Origin: Selenomonadales bacterium | GTDB taxonomy: Bacteria; Bacillota; Negativicutes; Sporomusales; UBA7701 | Reading direction: 5' to 3' | DNA length: 39,449 bases | Assembly: GCA_029975165.1 (NCBI GenBank) | Contig: JARKPR010000071.1 | Location: 1 to 39,449, forward strand | Shown: positions 9,045 through 15,781 of the stretch, in pieces | How the letters are laid out: every line of letters starts with the position of its first letter | Numbering within the stretch: the first letter of the stretch is position 1 | Position numbers and translations under genes: made by a program | Notes under the pieces: generated by a model | The model's database searches: none | What the model was told of the DNA's origin: nothing | Seen by the model: the letters and a program-made list of their open reading frames with translations, nothing else

Positions 9045-9227
9045 CGGCCGTTCAGAATGCCCCAGGTGCAAGGCGCACCGGAAGATGCGCGGTACCGTTT
9101 CCTCCGCGACCAAGTATGCATACATGGTTTGCAGAGAAAAGGTGTAACAGCATCGCAAGCGTACTCGGCACGTACGCTAGCAAGCATCTGAGGAGCAACG
9201 CAGCAGATGGGGCATTATCAACGGCCG
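9045..9227 (-). repeat. 3'-end inverted-repeat element, copy B
   Basis: 183 bp with terminal inverted repeats of about 24 bp (CGGCCGTT...AATGCCCCA on both ends). Read on the minus strand it contains CCATCTGCTGC, GTTGCTCCTC, AGCGTACGT...GTACGCT and CGCCTTGCACCTGGGGC, the same order as copies A and C. It begins 11 nt after the peroxiredoxin stop and ends 17 nt before the terminator stem. Confidence 0.85.
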
Positions 9228-9238
9228 TAACGTTTCGG

Positions 9239-9775
9239 CTACAAGGTCCTCTCGCCCGGATGCCAGTCGATCGGGCACAAGCCCCCGCTCTGCAGCGCCT
9301 GCAGCACCCGGAGCGTCTCGTCGACGCTGCGGCCGACGTTGAGGTCGCTGACCACCGCATAGCGCAGGATGCCCTCGGGATCAATGATGAACAGGCCGCG
9401 CAGGGCGATGCCCTGCTCATCGATCAGCACCCCGTAGCTGCGGGCCACCTCCTTGGTAATGTCGGACGCCAGCGGATACTCCAGGCCGCCGAGCCCGCCC
9501 TCGGCTGGCTGCGTCCTGACCCACGCCCGGTGGCTGTACACGCTGTCCACGCTCGCCCCGAGAATCTCGGCCCCGGCGGCGCGGAAATCGGCGAGGCGCG
9601 CGTTGAAACCGCGGATCTCGGTCGGGCACACGAAGGTGAAATCGAGCGGATAGAAGAAGAGGACGAGCCACTTCCCCTTGTAATCGGCCAGCTTGGCGAC
9701 ATGATCGAGGATATCGATGTTCTTCGTCGTCGGCATGGCAAAATCGGGCGCTTTTTGACCAACTTTGGCGGTCAT
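9239..9775 (-). CDS. Typical 2-Cys peroxiredoxin (AhpC/Prx1 class)
   Basis: 178 aa cytosolic thiol peroxidase reducing H2O2 and organic peroxides. Peroxidatic Cys50 lies in FTFVCPTE, the resolving Cys at about 167 lies in GGLCPIDWHPGE, so this is the dimeric 2-Cys type; its reductant (AhpF, thioredoxin) is not in the window. Length is typical. The ATG at 9775 has GGGAGG upstream. Directly before the Shine-Dalgarno is the AT-rich palindromic operator at 9791-9812, nearly identical to one before rubrerythrin, suggesting joint peroxide or iron control (PerR/Fur type, inference). Repeat B and a terminator follow. Confidence 0.95.
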   Translation of the reverse strand: MTAKVGQKAPDFAMPTTKNIDILDHVAKLADYKGKWLVLFFYPLDFTFVCPTEIRGFNARLADFRAAGAEILGASVDSVYSHRAWVRTQPAEGGLGGLEYPLASDITKEVARSYGVLIDEQGIALRGLFIIDPEGILRYAVVSDLNVGRSVDETLRVLQALQSGGLCPIDWHPGERTL

Positions 9776-9790
9776 ATGTATTCCTCCCTA

Positions 9791-9812
9791 TTTAATAATA
9801 ATTATTATCTAA
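9791..9812 (-). promoter_or_regulatory. PerR/Fur-like operator before the peroxiredoxin gene
   Basis: On the minus strand TTAGAT then AATAATTATT, an exact 10-bp palindrome, ending just before GGGAGG. It matches 16 of 19 positions with the rubrerythrin operator at 35431-35450. A TATAAT (9818-9823) lies just upstream. Confidence 0.6.
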
Positions 9813-9878
9813 TATTTATTATACGACACGCCCAAGAAAAATCCTCCTGCGCGCAAAAAATAATTTTCCTTTTCCGGC

Positions 9879-9917
9879 AAAAAAAATACACGCCGGGGTT
9901 CGTACATAACCCGGCGT
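9879..9917 (-). terminator. Intrinsic terminator downstream of the BrxF-like gene
   Basis: Stem ACGCCGGG/CCCGGCGT (9890-9897, 9910-9917) followed on the minus strand by a T-rich run (eight T at 9879-9886). It lies about 90 nt after the stop of the gene at 10010. Confidence 0.8.
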
Positions 9918-9920
9918 ACT

Positions 9921-9990
9921 TGTCAGATGTCCTGTCAGACCATTTGTCAGGCCATTTGCCAGACTTTTCGTCCGTATTTGTCAGCGGCAA
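9921..9990. repeat. Short 12-bp tandem repeat (TGTCAGnnnnnn)
   Basis: Four consecutive 12-bp units start at 9921, 9933, 9945 and 9957 (TGTCAGA/TGTCAGA/TGTCAGG/TGCCAGA), and a further TGTCAG occurs at 9979. It lies between the BrxF-like gene and its terminator. Confidence 0.6.
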
Positions 9991-10009
9991 AGGTCAGATA
10001 TTCCAGCGC

Positions 10010-10471
10010 TCAGCCGATCTCGATAACCTTCAGGTCGCCGGCCGGAAAACGCTTGGCCGGCAGCCCGGGCTCGGTGAAGGCCAGCTTGCCGTCCGCGTAC
10101 TCGCCCGGCCAGGCGGCGACGATGGCGTGCTTCCTGCCCAGCTGGCGCAGCAGCACCAACGGGTCGAGGTTGAGCATCGGCGTGAACATCACCTGGACGT
10201 TGTCGAGCAGGATGACCTCGGCCCGCTCGGCCTCCAGCAGCTTGTCCATCAGCCGCGGCGCCTCCTGCGGCCGCGCCTTCGGCACCAGCTCCAGCAACTC
10301 GTCGGTCACCAGCTCCCGGCAGTCGACGTAGCGCCAGCCGCGGTTGAGGCCGAGCTCGCGCATGATCTTGCTCTTGCCGCTCCCCGGCTTGCCCACGAGC
10401 AGCACCAGTTTTTCCTGCGAGCCCTTCAGCTCCTGGACATAATCCACGACCATCTGGATGGCTATCGGCAT
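10010..10471 (-). CDS. BrxF-like P-loop ATPase, outside any BREX locus
   Basis: 153 aa, compact P-loop protein. Walker A GKPGSGKSK at about 27-35, Walker B VILLDNVQ at about 86-93, and a C-terminal VAAWPGEYADGKL...TEPG block. This order and the WPG block recall BrxF, the small P-loop subunit of type III BREX phage-defence systems. None of the other BREX genes (brxC, pglX, pglZ, brxH) is nearby, so it is either an orphan relative with another role or a family member outside defence. The ATG at 10471 has GGAGGGG 8 nt upstream. An 85-nt gap separates it from the upstream 105-aa gene on the same strand. Family call from memory, moderate certainty. Confidence 0.7.
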   Translation of the reverse strand: MPIAIQMVVDYVQELKGSQEKLVLLVGKPGSGKSKIMRELGLNRGWRYVDCRELVTDELLELVPKARPQEAPRLMDKLLEAERAEVILLDNVQVMFTPMLNLDPLVLLRQLGRKHAIVAAWPGEYADGKLAFTEPGLPAKRFPAGDLKVIEIG

Positions 10472-10556
10472 GGCCTAGGCCCCTCCCCCGCACCGCAAAA
10501 TGTGCTGTAAAATATTCGGCAAGGTATGATAAAATCCTCCCCCAAAAGACAAAAAA

Positions 10557-10874
10557 CTACGTCGCCGCCGAAACGATCGCCCGCGCGTTGACGGCGCCGA
10601 CCGGCGGCCGGTGGTCGACGAGCAGTTGCCGGCAGGGCAGGATGAATTTCGCCGCGTACTCGTCGCGCCGATAGCAGAAGAACTCGTCGGGCACGATATA
10701 GACGATGAGGTCGATGTCGTCGACCGAGAACGACCCGCCCGCGAACTCGACCGTCAGGTCGTGGGGGGTGGCGAACGTCAGCCGCGCCCCGACGCGCTGG
10801 TTGGCGATCACCTCCGGCGAGACGGCGGCCACCGCCTCAGGGTCGCCCTGCGGCGACTTGATGACGAAATCCAT
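10557..10874 (-). CDS. Conserved-looking small protein, function unknown
   Basis: 105 aa, acidic, no membrane segment or signal peptide. It shows alternating beta strands (GARLTFATPHDLTVEFAGGSFSV, DLIVYIVPDEFFCYR) and a C-terminal LPCRQLLVDHRPPVGAVNAR. Two Cys are isolated. I do not recognise a family. The ATG at 10874 has GGAGGGG 7 nt upstream, which supports real coding. It lies just upstream of the BrxF-like gene on the same strand and is divergent from the zinc-ribbon gene at 10995. Confidence 0.7.
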   Translation of the reverse strand: MDFVIKSPQGDPEAVAAVSPEVIANQRVGARLTFATPHDLTVEFAGGSFSVDDIDLIVYIVPDEFFCYRRDEYAAKFILPCRQLLVDHRPPVGAVNARAIVSAAT

Positions 10875-10953
10875 CGCATTTCCCCTCCGTCAGCATAACT
10901 CCGGGCAGCGGCGGCAATAACATACTTTTATGGGCACCCCGGCCGGACAAGTG

Positions 10954-10962
10954 TGTTATAAT
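10954..10962 (+). promoter_or_regulatory. Extended -10 promoter (TGTTATAAT)
   Basis: TGn followed by TATAAT (10957-10962), 32 nt before the start of the zinc-ribbon gene. There is no good -35, as expected for extended -10 promoters. Confidence 0.65.
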
Positions 10963-10994
10963 CATCTTGACCCGACACGAAGGGAGCGAACATC

Positions 10995-11348
10995 ATGGAG
11001 AAATTCACCTGCGGCTGCGGCCGGGCCGTGCGCGACGTGTACTACAAAAACGGCGAGTACATGTGCGGCAAGTGCTTCTGGCAGGGCAGCGACAACCCGT
11101 ACGACTATCTCATCAACCTGCTGGCTTCGAAAGGGCTCATCATCACGTTCCGCAACGAGCCGGTGCTGGTGATGAAGCAATTCAGCGCCGACGACGACCG
11201 CGAAGCCGCCATCCGCCCCGACGAAAACTGGGTCATCGTGGAGGGCGACGATTTCTGGCTGAACTATTCGGCCTCGCCCGAGAACCTGCGCGCCTACATC
11301 ACCGACTACGGCAAGAGCGACGAGGGCTGCGAAAGCAAAGAGGACTGA
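10995..11348 (+). CDS. Small zinc-ribbon-like protein, function unknown
   Basis: 117 aa. The N-terminus has a likely zinc site: Cys6-x-Cys8 and Cys24-x-x-Cys27, spaced like a short ribbon (FTCGCG...YMCGKC). The rest is acidic and has no recognisable domain (IRPDENWVIVEGDDFWLNY...). The ATG has GGGAG 8 nt upstream and an extended -10 promoter lies at 10954. It is convergent with sigH, sharing the bidirectional terminator at 11355-11384. No function can be assigned. Confidence 0.75.
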   Translation: MEKFTCGCGRAVRDVYYKNGEYMCGKCFWQGSDNPYDYLINLLASKGLIITFRNEPVLVMKQFSADDDREAAIRPDENWVIVEGDDFWLNYSASPENLRAYITDYGKSDEGCESKED

Positions 11349-11354
11349 AACCGC

Positions 11355-11384
11355 AAAAAACGACACCCGCGGGTGTCGTTTTTA
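11355..11384. terminator. Bidirectional terminator between the zinc-ribbon gene and sigH
   Basis: Perfect palindrome ACGACACCCG/CGGGTGTCGT (11360-11379) with an A-run on one side and a T-run on the other, serving both convergent genes. Confidence 0.92.
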
Positions 11385-11388
11385 ACTA

Positions 11389-12132
11389 TCAATCGTCGGC
11401 CGCGTCGTAATCGTCCAGCAATTCGTCCTGCAGTTCCTTGTTGAGGTTGGCCAGCCCCTTATACATGCTGCCGACCTCGCTGTCGTCGGCGCGGTTGTCG
11501 AGGTAGCGCTCCAGTTTGCGCTTGACCCGCTGCAGGGCGTTGTCGATCGACTTGACATGGCGGTCGAGCTCCACGGCGATCTCCTGGTAGGACTTGCCGT
11601 CGAGGTAGGACATCAGCACTTTCCATTCGAGGTCGCTGAGGATCTCCCCCATCTTCTCCTCGATGTCGACGAACTCCTCGCGGCTGATGACCAGCTCCTC
11701 GGGGTCGGAGATCTTCGAACCCGACAGCACGTCGAGCAGGGTGCGGTCGGAATCTTCGTCGTAGATGGGTTTGTTGAGGGAAACGTACGAGTTCAGGGGG
11801 ATATGTTTCTGGCGGGTGGCGGTCTTGATGGCGGTGATGATCTGGCGGGTCACGCACAGCTCGGCGAAGGCGCGGAAGGATGAGAGCTTGTCGTTGCGGA
11901 AATCGCGGATCGCCTTATAAAGCCCGATCATGCCCTCCTGGATGATGTCCTCGCGGTCGGCGCCGATGAGGAAGTAGGACCTGGCCTTGGCGCGGACGAA
12001 ATTGCGGTACTTGTTGATCAAATACTCCAGTGCGACCGTGTTGTCGTTGTCCTTGGCGTCGATTACGATGTCTTCGTCGGTCATGTTTTCGAAGCAGCTA
12101 TAAAGATCGCGTTGGGTATTAGCCCGCATCAT
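11389..12132 (-). CDS. sigH: RNA polymerase sigma factor SigH (transition/early sporulation)
   Basis: 247 aa. Sigma-70 family: region 2 with YFLIGADREDIIQEGMIGLYKAIRDF, linker, and region 4 helix-turn-helix (LSDLEWKVLMSYLDGKSYQEIAVELDRHVKSIDNALQRVKRKL). The strings RDLYSCFENMTDED and SYVSLNKPIYDEDSDRTLLD are characteristic of sigma-H of sporeformers, which switches on genes at entry to sporulation. The ATG at 12132 (or 12129) is chosen because GGGGG lies 4-7 nt upstream; a longer frame to 12195 has no ribosome site. It is transcribed from a consensus promoter at 12226-12254 through a leader with two palindromes. The C-terminus is extended and acidic. Confidence 0.95.
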   Translation of the reverse strand: MMRANTQRDLYSCFENMTDEDIVIDAKDNDNTVALEYLINKYRNFVRAKARSYFLIGADREDIIQEGMIGLYKAIRDFRNDKLSSFRAFAELCVTRQIITAIKTATRQKHIPLNSYVSLNKPIYDEDSDRTLLDVLSGSKISDPEELVISREEFVDIEEKMGEILSDLEWKVLMSYLDGKSYQEIAVELDRHVKSIDNALQRVKRKLERYLDNRADDSEVGSMYKGLANLNKELQDELLDDYDAADD

Positions 12133-12173
12133 ATCGCCCCCACTCTTCAACTTGCCGGCCGTAAAAAGAAAAC

Positions 12174-12205
12174 GCACTAAATCGCTTAGTGCCACAATAT
12201 ATTGT
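12174..12205 (-). promoter_or_regulatory. Two palindromes in the sigH leader
   Basis: GCACTAA/TTAGTGC (12174-12180, 12186-12192) and the exact 12-mer ACAATATATTGT (12194-12205) lie between the sigH -10 box and the start codon. They could be a repressor operator or an mRNA hairpin. Confidence 0.5.
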
Positions 12206-12225
12206 ACATGCCACTTTCATCCCAA

Positions 12226-12254
12226 ATTATAACCCACCCCCGCCACTTAGTCAA
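12226..12254 (-). promoter_or_regulatory. Sigma-A promoter of sigH
   Basis: On the minus strand TTGACT (12249-12254), 17-bp spacer, TATAAT (12226-12231). The predicted start near 12219 gives a leader of about 87 nt. Confidence 0.9.
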
Positions 12255-12393
12255 GCTATTCTTGGGGGCCGCAAACCGTCCCGGACCGCGGCGCAGCGCC
12301 GCCAGGAGCTTCCTCCCGCCCTGCCGGACAGCGGCGGCGGCGACGATGACAACCCCATTAATCTTTATGCGCCATGGCCCGCAAGAATGTCCG

Positions 12394-13773
12394 TTAATTT
12401 TGCCGGCTCTTCTCCGGGGCCGGCGCCGCGCTTCTTTGGGAGAACGGCGGCAGCTTCGTCCCCACCTTGACGATCGTGTTCTCCGGCAAATACCGGTCCC
12501 TGGCCAGCGTCTCCCGCCTGATCTCCCGGCCGCCGGCGCTCACCACCCGCAGCGTGGTCACCTCGTACCCCGGCTTGCCCTGCTTGTCCACCCTGGTCTC
12601 GCCGAGAAAGAGCTCCGGGTCCTGTTTTTTGACGACCGCCGGCGGGATGACCTGGCGGTCGGCCGCCACGACCTCGACGGCGACCGGCAGCGGCTCGCGG
12701 CCGACGATGCCCACCTTCAGCTTGTCCTTGACCGTTTCGGCCAGGATGATGACCGGCGCGCCGGTGTCGTTGGCGAACTTGAAATCGAGCACCCCGTACG
12801 CGACGGTGGCGTCGCGGCCGAGGCTGACGTAGCCCAGCGGCTTGGAGTGGTTGGTCCGTTCGACGATCGTCAGGTTGGCGAGCAGGACGGCGTTATAGAG
12901 GGTCGAGGACACCTGGCACACGCCGCCGCCGATGCCGGGCACGAACTCGCCGCCGACGATCTCCAGCGCCTCCTTGAAGCCGTGCTCGCGGTCGCGGGGC
13001 CCCACCACCTGATTGAAGGAAAACACCTGGCCGGGGTAGAGGATATAGCCGTTGATCCGGCGGGCCGACAGGCGGATGTTGGCGGAGCGGTTGGCGTCGG
13101 CGGCATCGAAGGCGGTGGTGAACGACGACCAGATCTCCTTGATGCCTGTCTGGCGGAGGTCGGCGACGGTCACGGCCGGATAGATGGGCGTCACCGGCAG
13201 CGGCAGTTCGCTGACGTCGCCGGCGCGCAGCGCCTGGAGGACGAGCGGCTTGGCCGCCGCCACGTTCAGCTTGCGCCCCTGCTCCTGGGGCACGATGCCG
13301 CCTTCCTCCAGGCTGATGGCGGCGTTGCGCGGCGGCCGGTCGATGGTCTCCTGCCAGGCTGCCAGCAGGGCGGCCAGCTTGGCGTCGTCGTACCTGACCC
13401 GGGCCGGAATCACGTAGCCCTCGCGGCGGGCGGCGACGATGCTTTGCAGCCGTTCCCACGGCGAACCGCGGCGGCCGTAGGCGAACGCCTCGTCCGCGGT
13501 GGCCTCGGCGTCGAGGTCGTAGTCGATGCTGGCCGCGTCGAGGGGAAAGGAGGTGTCGCCGTAATAAACGACGACATGGCGGCGCCCGTAATCCTGCCGC
13601 CAGGCCGTCAGCAGCTGGACGAGTTCGTCCCGGCCGAGGCCGCCCACGGCCACGCCTTCCACGGCCACGCCCGCGCAGACCGCGCCGCCGATGAGCGGGC
13701 GCGCGGCCACGGCGACGGCCATAACGAGCGCGACGATGACGAAAGCTGCGACCAGCCGGGTTTTACGCGTCAC
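12394..13773 (-). CDS. VanW-family protein with peptidoglycan-binding-4 and G5 domains
   Basis: 459 aa, exported: signal anchor at about 8-25. Residues about 35-200 form the repeated region with PG_binding_4-like pattern; VanW domain about 205-340 with the signature GGGVCQVSSTLYNAVL and FSFNQVVGPR; C-terminal G5 domain about 375-440 (QDPELFLGETRVDKQGKPGYE). VanW proteins are cell-wall associated; G5 binds cell-wall polysaccharide; an enzymatic role is not established here. It starts with GTG at 13773, 4 nt past the rlmB stop, with AAGGGAG upstream, so it is cotranscribed with rlmB. It occupies the position normally held by rae1 before sigH. No clear terminator follows. Confidence 0.92.
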   Translation of the reverse strand: MTRKTRLVAAFVIVALVMAVAVAARPLIGGAVCAGVAVEGVAVGGLGRDELVQLLTAWRQDYGRRHVVVYYGDTSFPLDAASIDYDLDAEATADEAFAYGRRGSPWERLQSIVAARREGYVIPARVRYDDAKLAALLAAWQETIDRPPRNAAISLEEGGIVPQEQGRKLNVAAAKPLVLQALRAGDVSELPLPVTPIYPAVTVADLRQTGIKEIWSSFTTAFDAADANRSANIRLSARRINGYILYPGQVFSFNQVVGPRDREHGFKEALEIVGGEFVPGIGGGVCQVSSTLYNAVLLANLTIVERTNHSKPLGYVSLGRDATVAYGVLDFKFANDTGAPVIILAETVKDKLKVGIVGREPLPVAVEVVAADRQVIPPAVVKKQDPELFLGETRVDKQGKPGYEVTTLRVVSAGGREIRRETLARDRYLPENTIVKVGTKLPPFSQRSAAPAPEKSRQN

Positions 13774-13777
13774 AAGG

Positions 13778-14515
13778 TCATGTCTCCCTTTGCCTGTATA
13801 CTTCGTACAACAGCAGCGAACACGCTACTGAGGCGTTCAGCGAACTTATTTTGCCCCGCATCGGGATGCGCACGACGAAATCGCACGCCTCTCTCGCCAG
13901 CCGGCCGAGGCCGCGGCCCTCGCCGCCCACCACCACCAGCACCGGGCCTTTGAGGTCGGCCTGATAGTACGGCTTGTCGCCCTCCATGTCCGCTCCCACC
14001 ACCCACAGGCCCTCCTTTTTGAGGGCCTCGATGGCCTGGACGACATTGCCGACTCGCGCCACCGGCACGTACTCGACCGCCCCGGCCGAGGTCTTGGCGA
14101 CGGTGGCCGACAGCGGGGCGCTGCGCCGCTTGGGGATGAGGACGCCGTGCACGCCGGCGGCGTCGGCGGTGCGGAGGATGGCGCCGAGGTTGTGCGGGTC
14201 CTCCAGCTCGTCGAGCAGCACGAGGAAGGGCGGCTCGCCCAAGGCCCGCGCCTTGGCGAGGATGTCCTCCACCTCGGCGTAGGCCACCGGCGGCACCATG
14301 GCGACGACGCCCTGGTGGCGCACGCCGCCGGCGATCTCCGCCAGCTTGGCGGCTTCCACCTCCTGGACGACGAGGCCCCTGGCCCGCGCCTGGCCGACGA
14401 TCTCCCGCAGCGAACCCTGCCGATCGCCTTTGGCCACCAGCACCTTGTTGACCGGCCGGCCGCTCTTCAGCGCCTCAAGGACGCTGTTGCGTCCGGCGAC
14501 GAACTCCTCGCTCAC
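13778..14515 (-). CDS. rlmB: 23S rRNA (guanosine-2'-O-)-methyltransferase RlmB
   Basis: 245 aa SpoU/TrmH-family enzyme that 2'-O-methylates G2251 (E. coli numbering) in the peptidyl-transferase region using SAM. N-terminal L30e-like substrate domain (about 1-75) and the three SpoU motifs of the trefoil-knot domain: NLGAILRTADA (109-119), GGEGRGL (197-203) and IPMRGKISSLNASVA (217-231). Starts with GTG at 14515. The gene follows thyX but a hairpin with a short T-stretch (14583-14608) lies between them. YacO/RlmB is next to mrnC in Bacillus, as here. Confidence 0.93.
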   Translation of the reverse strand: MSEEFVAGRNSVLEALKSGRPVNKVLVAKGDRQGSLREIVGQARARGLVVQEVEAAKLAEIAGGVRHQGVVAMVPPVAYAEVEDILAKARALGEPPFLVLLDELEDPHNLGAILRTADAAGVHGVLIPKRRSAPLSATVAKTSAGAVEYVPVARVGNVVQAIEALKKEGLWVVGADMEGDKPYYQADLKGPVLVVVGGEGRGLGRLAREACDFVVRIPMRGKISSLNASVACSLLLYEVYRQRET

Positions 14516-14582
14516 GTTCCTGCCCCCTCGGCCACAAGCGGTGGCCTTATATTTTTGCCCGAACGGCGGGCGATTATGAGTA

Positions 14583-14608
14583 CAAAGAAACCGGGGCTAC
14601 CCCCGGTT
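14583..14608 (-). terminator. Weak terminator or attenuator at the thyX stop
   Basis: Perfect 8-bp stem AACCGGGG/CCCCGGTT (14589-14596, 14601-14608) overlaps the thyX TAA and is followed on the minus strand by TCTTTGT. The weak U-tract suggests partial read-through into rlmB. Confidence 0.65.
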
Positions 14609-15287
14609 ATTGCTTATTCTGCAGCGCCGCCAAGCGGCCGCATGACAGGTCGCCTTCTTCGCAAACGCCGCGCGTCACGCACGTCGGCCCGGCCTTGGAA
14701 AAAAGGTGCGGCGCGGCCTTGCGGACCTCGGCCAGCATGGCCTCGGCCAGGCGGCGGATCTCCCACTGGGCCCGCGAACAGCAGCGCAGCTCGAAGAAGT
14801 GCAGCAGCGAGCGGGCGTTCATGGTGACGACGATCTTGGTTTCGGTGGCGTTGGCCAGCACGTAGCGGGCGTCCTCCTGGTGGACGCCGAGGGCGGTCAG
14901 TTCGTCGTACGCGGCCCTGATGTCGCCCATGAGGGCGGCGAACCTGGCCGCCGCCTGGGGGTTGGCCGCCACGGTCGGCGGCACTATGTACTCGAAGTCG
15001 TGTTCCTTGACGTAGCGCTGCGACTGCTGCGAATAGGAGGCGATGCGGTGGCGGACCAGCTGGTGGGTGAGCACCCGCGACACGCCCTCGACCGCGAAGG
15101 TGAAGCTGGCGTGCTCGAAGGTCGACAGGTGCCCCATTGCGACGATCTTGTCGACCAGCTTGGCAACCTGCGCGGGCGACAGCTTCTCGGCCAGCTGCTC
15201 GGCGCCGGCCGCCGAGTAGCACAGGCGGGCCGACATGGCCACCGTGCGCTCGGGGTCGGGGGTATGGCAGATCAGTTTTACTTTCAT
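14607..15287 (-). CDS. thyX: Flavin-dependent thymidylate synthase ThyX
   Basis: 226 aa. Makes dTMP from dUMP with methylene-tetrahydrofolate, NADPH and FAD, as a homotetramer. The ThyX motif RHRxxSxxxxSxRY is complete at residues 79-92. [12 protein letters not shown] and the C-terminal [13 protein letters not shown]...AQWEIR block are also typical. Its ATG overlaps the mrnC stop by 4 nt (ATGA), so the two are translationally coupled. A folate-conserving alternative to ThyA; no thyA is in the window. The Cys-rich C-terminal tail ([15 protein letters not shown]) is seen in clostridial members. Confidence 0.96.
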   Translation of the reverse strand: MKVKLICHTPDPERTVAMSARLCYSAAGAEQLAEKLSPAQVAKLVDKIVAMGHLSTFEHASFTFAVEGVSRVLTHQLVRHRIASYSQQSQRYVKEHDFEYIVPPTVAANPQAAARFAALMGDIRAAYDELTALGVHQEDARYVLANATETKIVVTMNARSLLHFFELRCCSRAQWEIRRLAEAMLAEVRKAAPHLFSKAGPTCVTRGVCEEGDLSCGRLAALQNKQ

Positions 15288-15781
15288 TGCTCTTCGCCGC
15301 CTTCATCCGGATTCGCTAATTTCCGGGAAATAACGACAAACGCCTCGCCGGCGAGCGACGCCAAACGGGCTTCTTCGCCGCTGAGGTACAGGTAGCCGAG
15401 CAGGGCCTCGAACCCGGTGCTGGCGCGGTAGTCGCCCACCGAGGCGCTCTTCGGCACCGTCGACTTGGCGTTGCGGCCCCGCCGCACCACGGCCAGCTCG
15501 TCCTCGCTCAACGCGCCTTCCAGCGCCCGCAGCGCCCGGGCCTGCAGGGTGGCCGAGACCATCCTCGCCCCGTAGCCGTGCAGCACCCGCACCCGGTTCT
15601 GCTCGAAGGCCAGCAGCCGCGTCCGCACATAGAGGTTGAAGAAGGCGTCGCCGACGTAGGCCAGCACCAGCGGGGGCAGCGCCCGGGCGTCGGCGGCGGC
15701 GAAGCGGGGCCGCGGCGCGCCGTCGGCGCCCACGTCGCCGAACGTCCGGGCGGCCAGCAGCTCGTATTGGTCAAACTTCAC
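15284..15781 (-). CDS. mrnC: Mini-ribonuclease III
   Basis: 165 aa RNase III-like domain without a dsRNA-binding domain; in Bacillus it matures 23S rRNA ends. Catalytic acidic residues sit in [14 protein letters not shown] (Asp45) and [14 protein letters not shown] (Glu125), with the [13 protein letters not shown] loop between. Starts with GTG at 15781, which overlaps the cysS stop by 11 nt; AGGTGG lies 7 nt upstream. The longer open frame to 15928 is antisense-free but inside cysS and not coding. Part of the cysE-cysS-mrnC-thyX operon. Confidence 0.93.
   Translation of the reverse strand: MKFDQYELLAARTFGDVGADGAPRPRFAAADARALPPLVLAYVGDAFFNLYVRTRLLAFEQNRVRVLHGYGARMVSATLQARALRALEGALSEDELAVVRRGRNAKSTVPKSASVGDYRASTGFEALLGYLYLSGEEARLASLAGEAFVVISRKLANPDEGGEEQ

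Noticed and set aside
9805-9990. 61-aa minus-strand frame below the BrxF-like gene
   Set aside because: It spans the terminator hairpin and its start lies in the 12-bp tandem repeat; no ribosome site.
10010-10471. A complete BREX phage-defence system
   Set aside because: Only the BrxF-like subunit is present; no PglX, PglZ, BrxC or helicase gene within the window.
12202-13953. 583-aa plus-strand frame opposite the VanW gene
   Set aside because: Antisense shadow of GC-rich coding sequence; Arg/His/Gln/Gly-rich composition, no ribosome site, VanW domains clear on the other strand.
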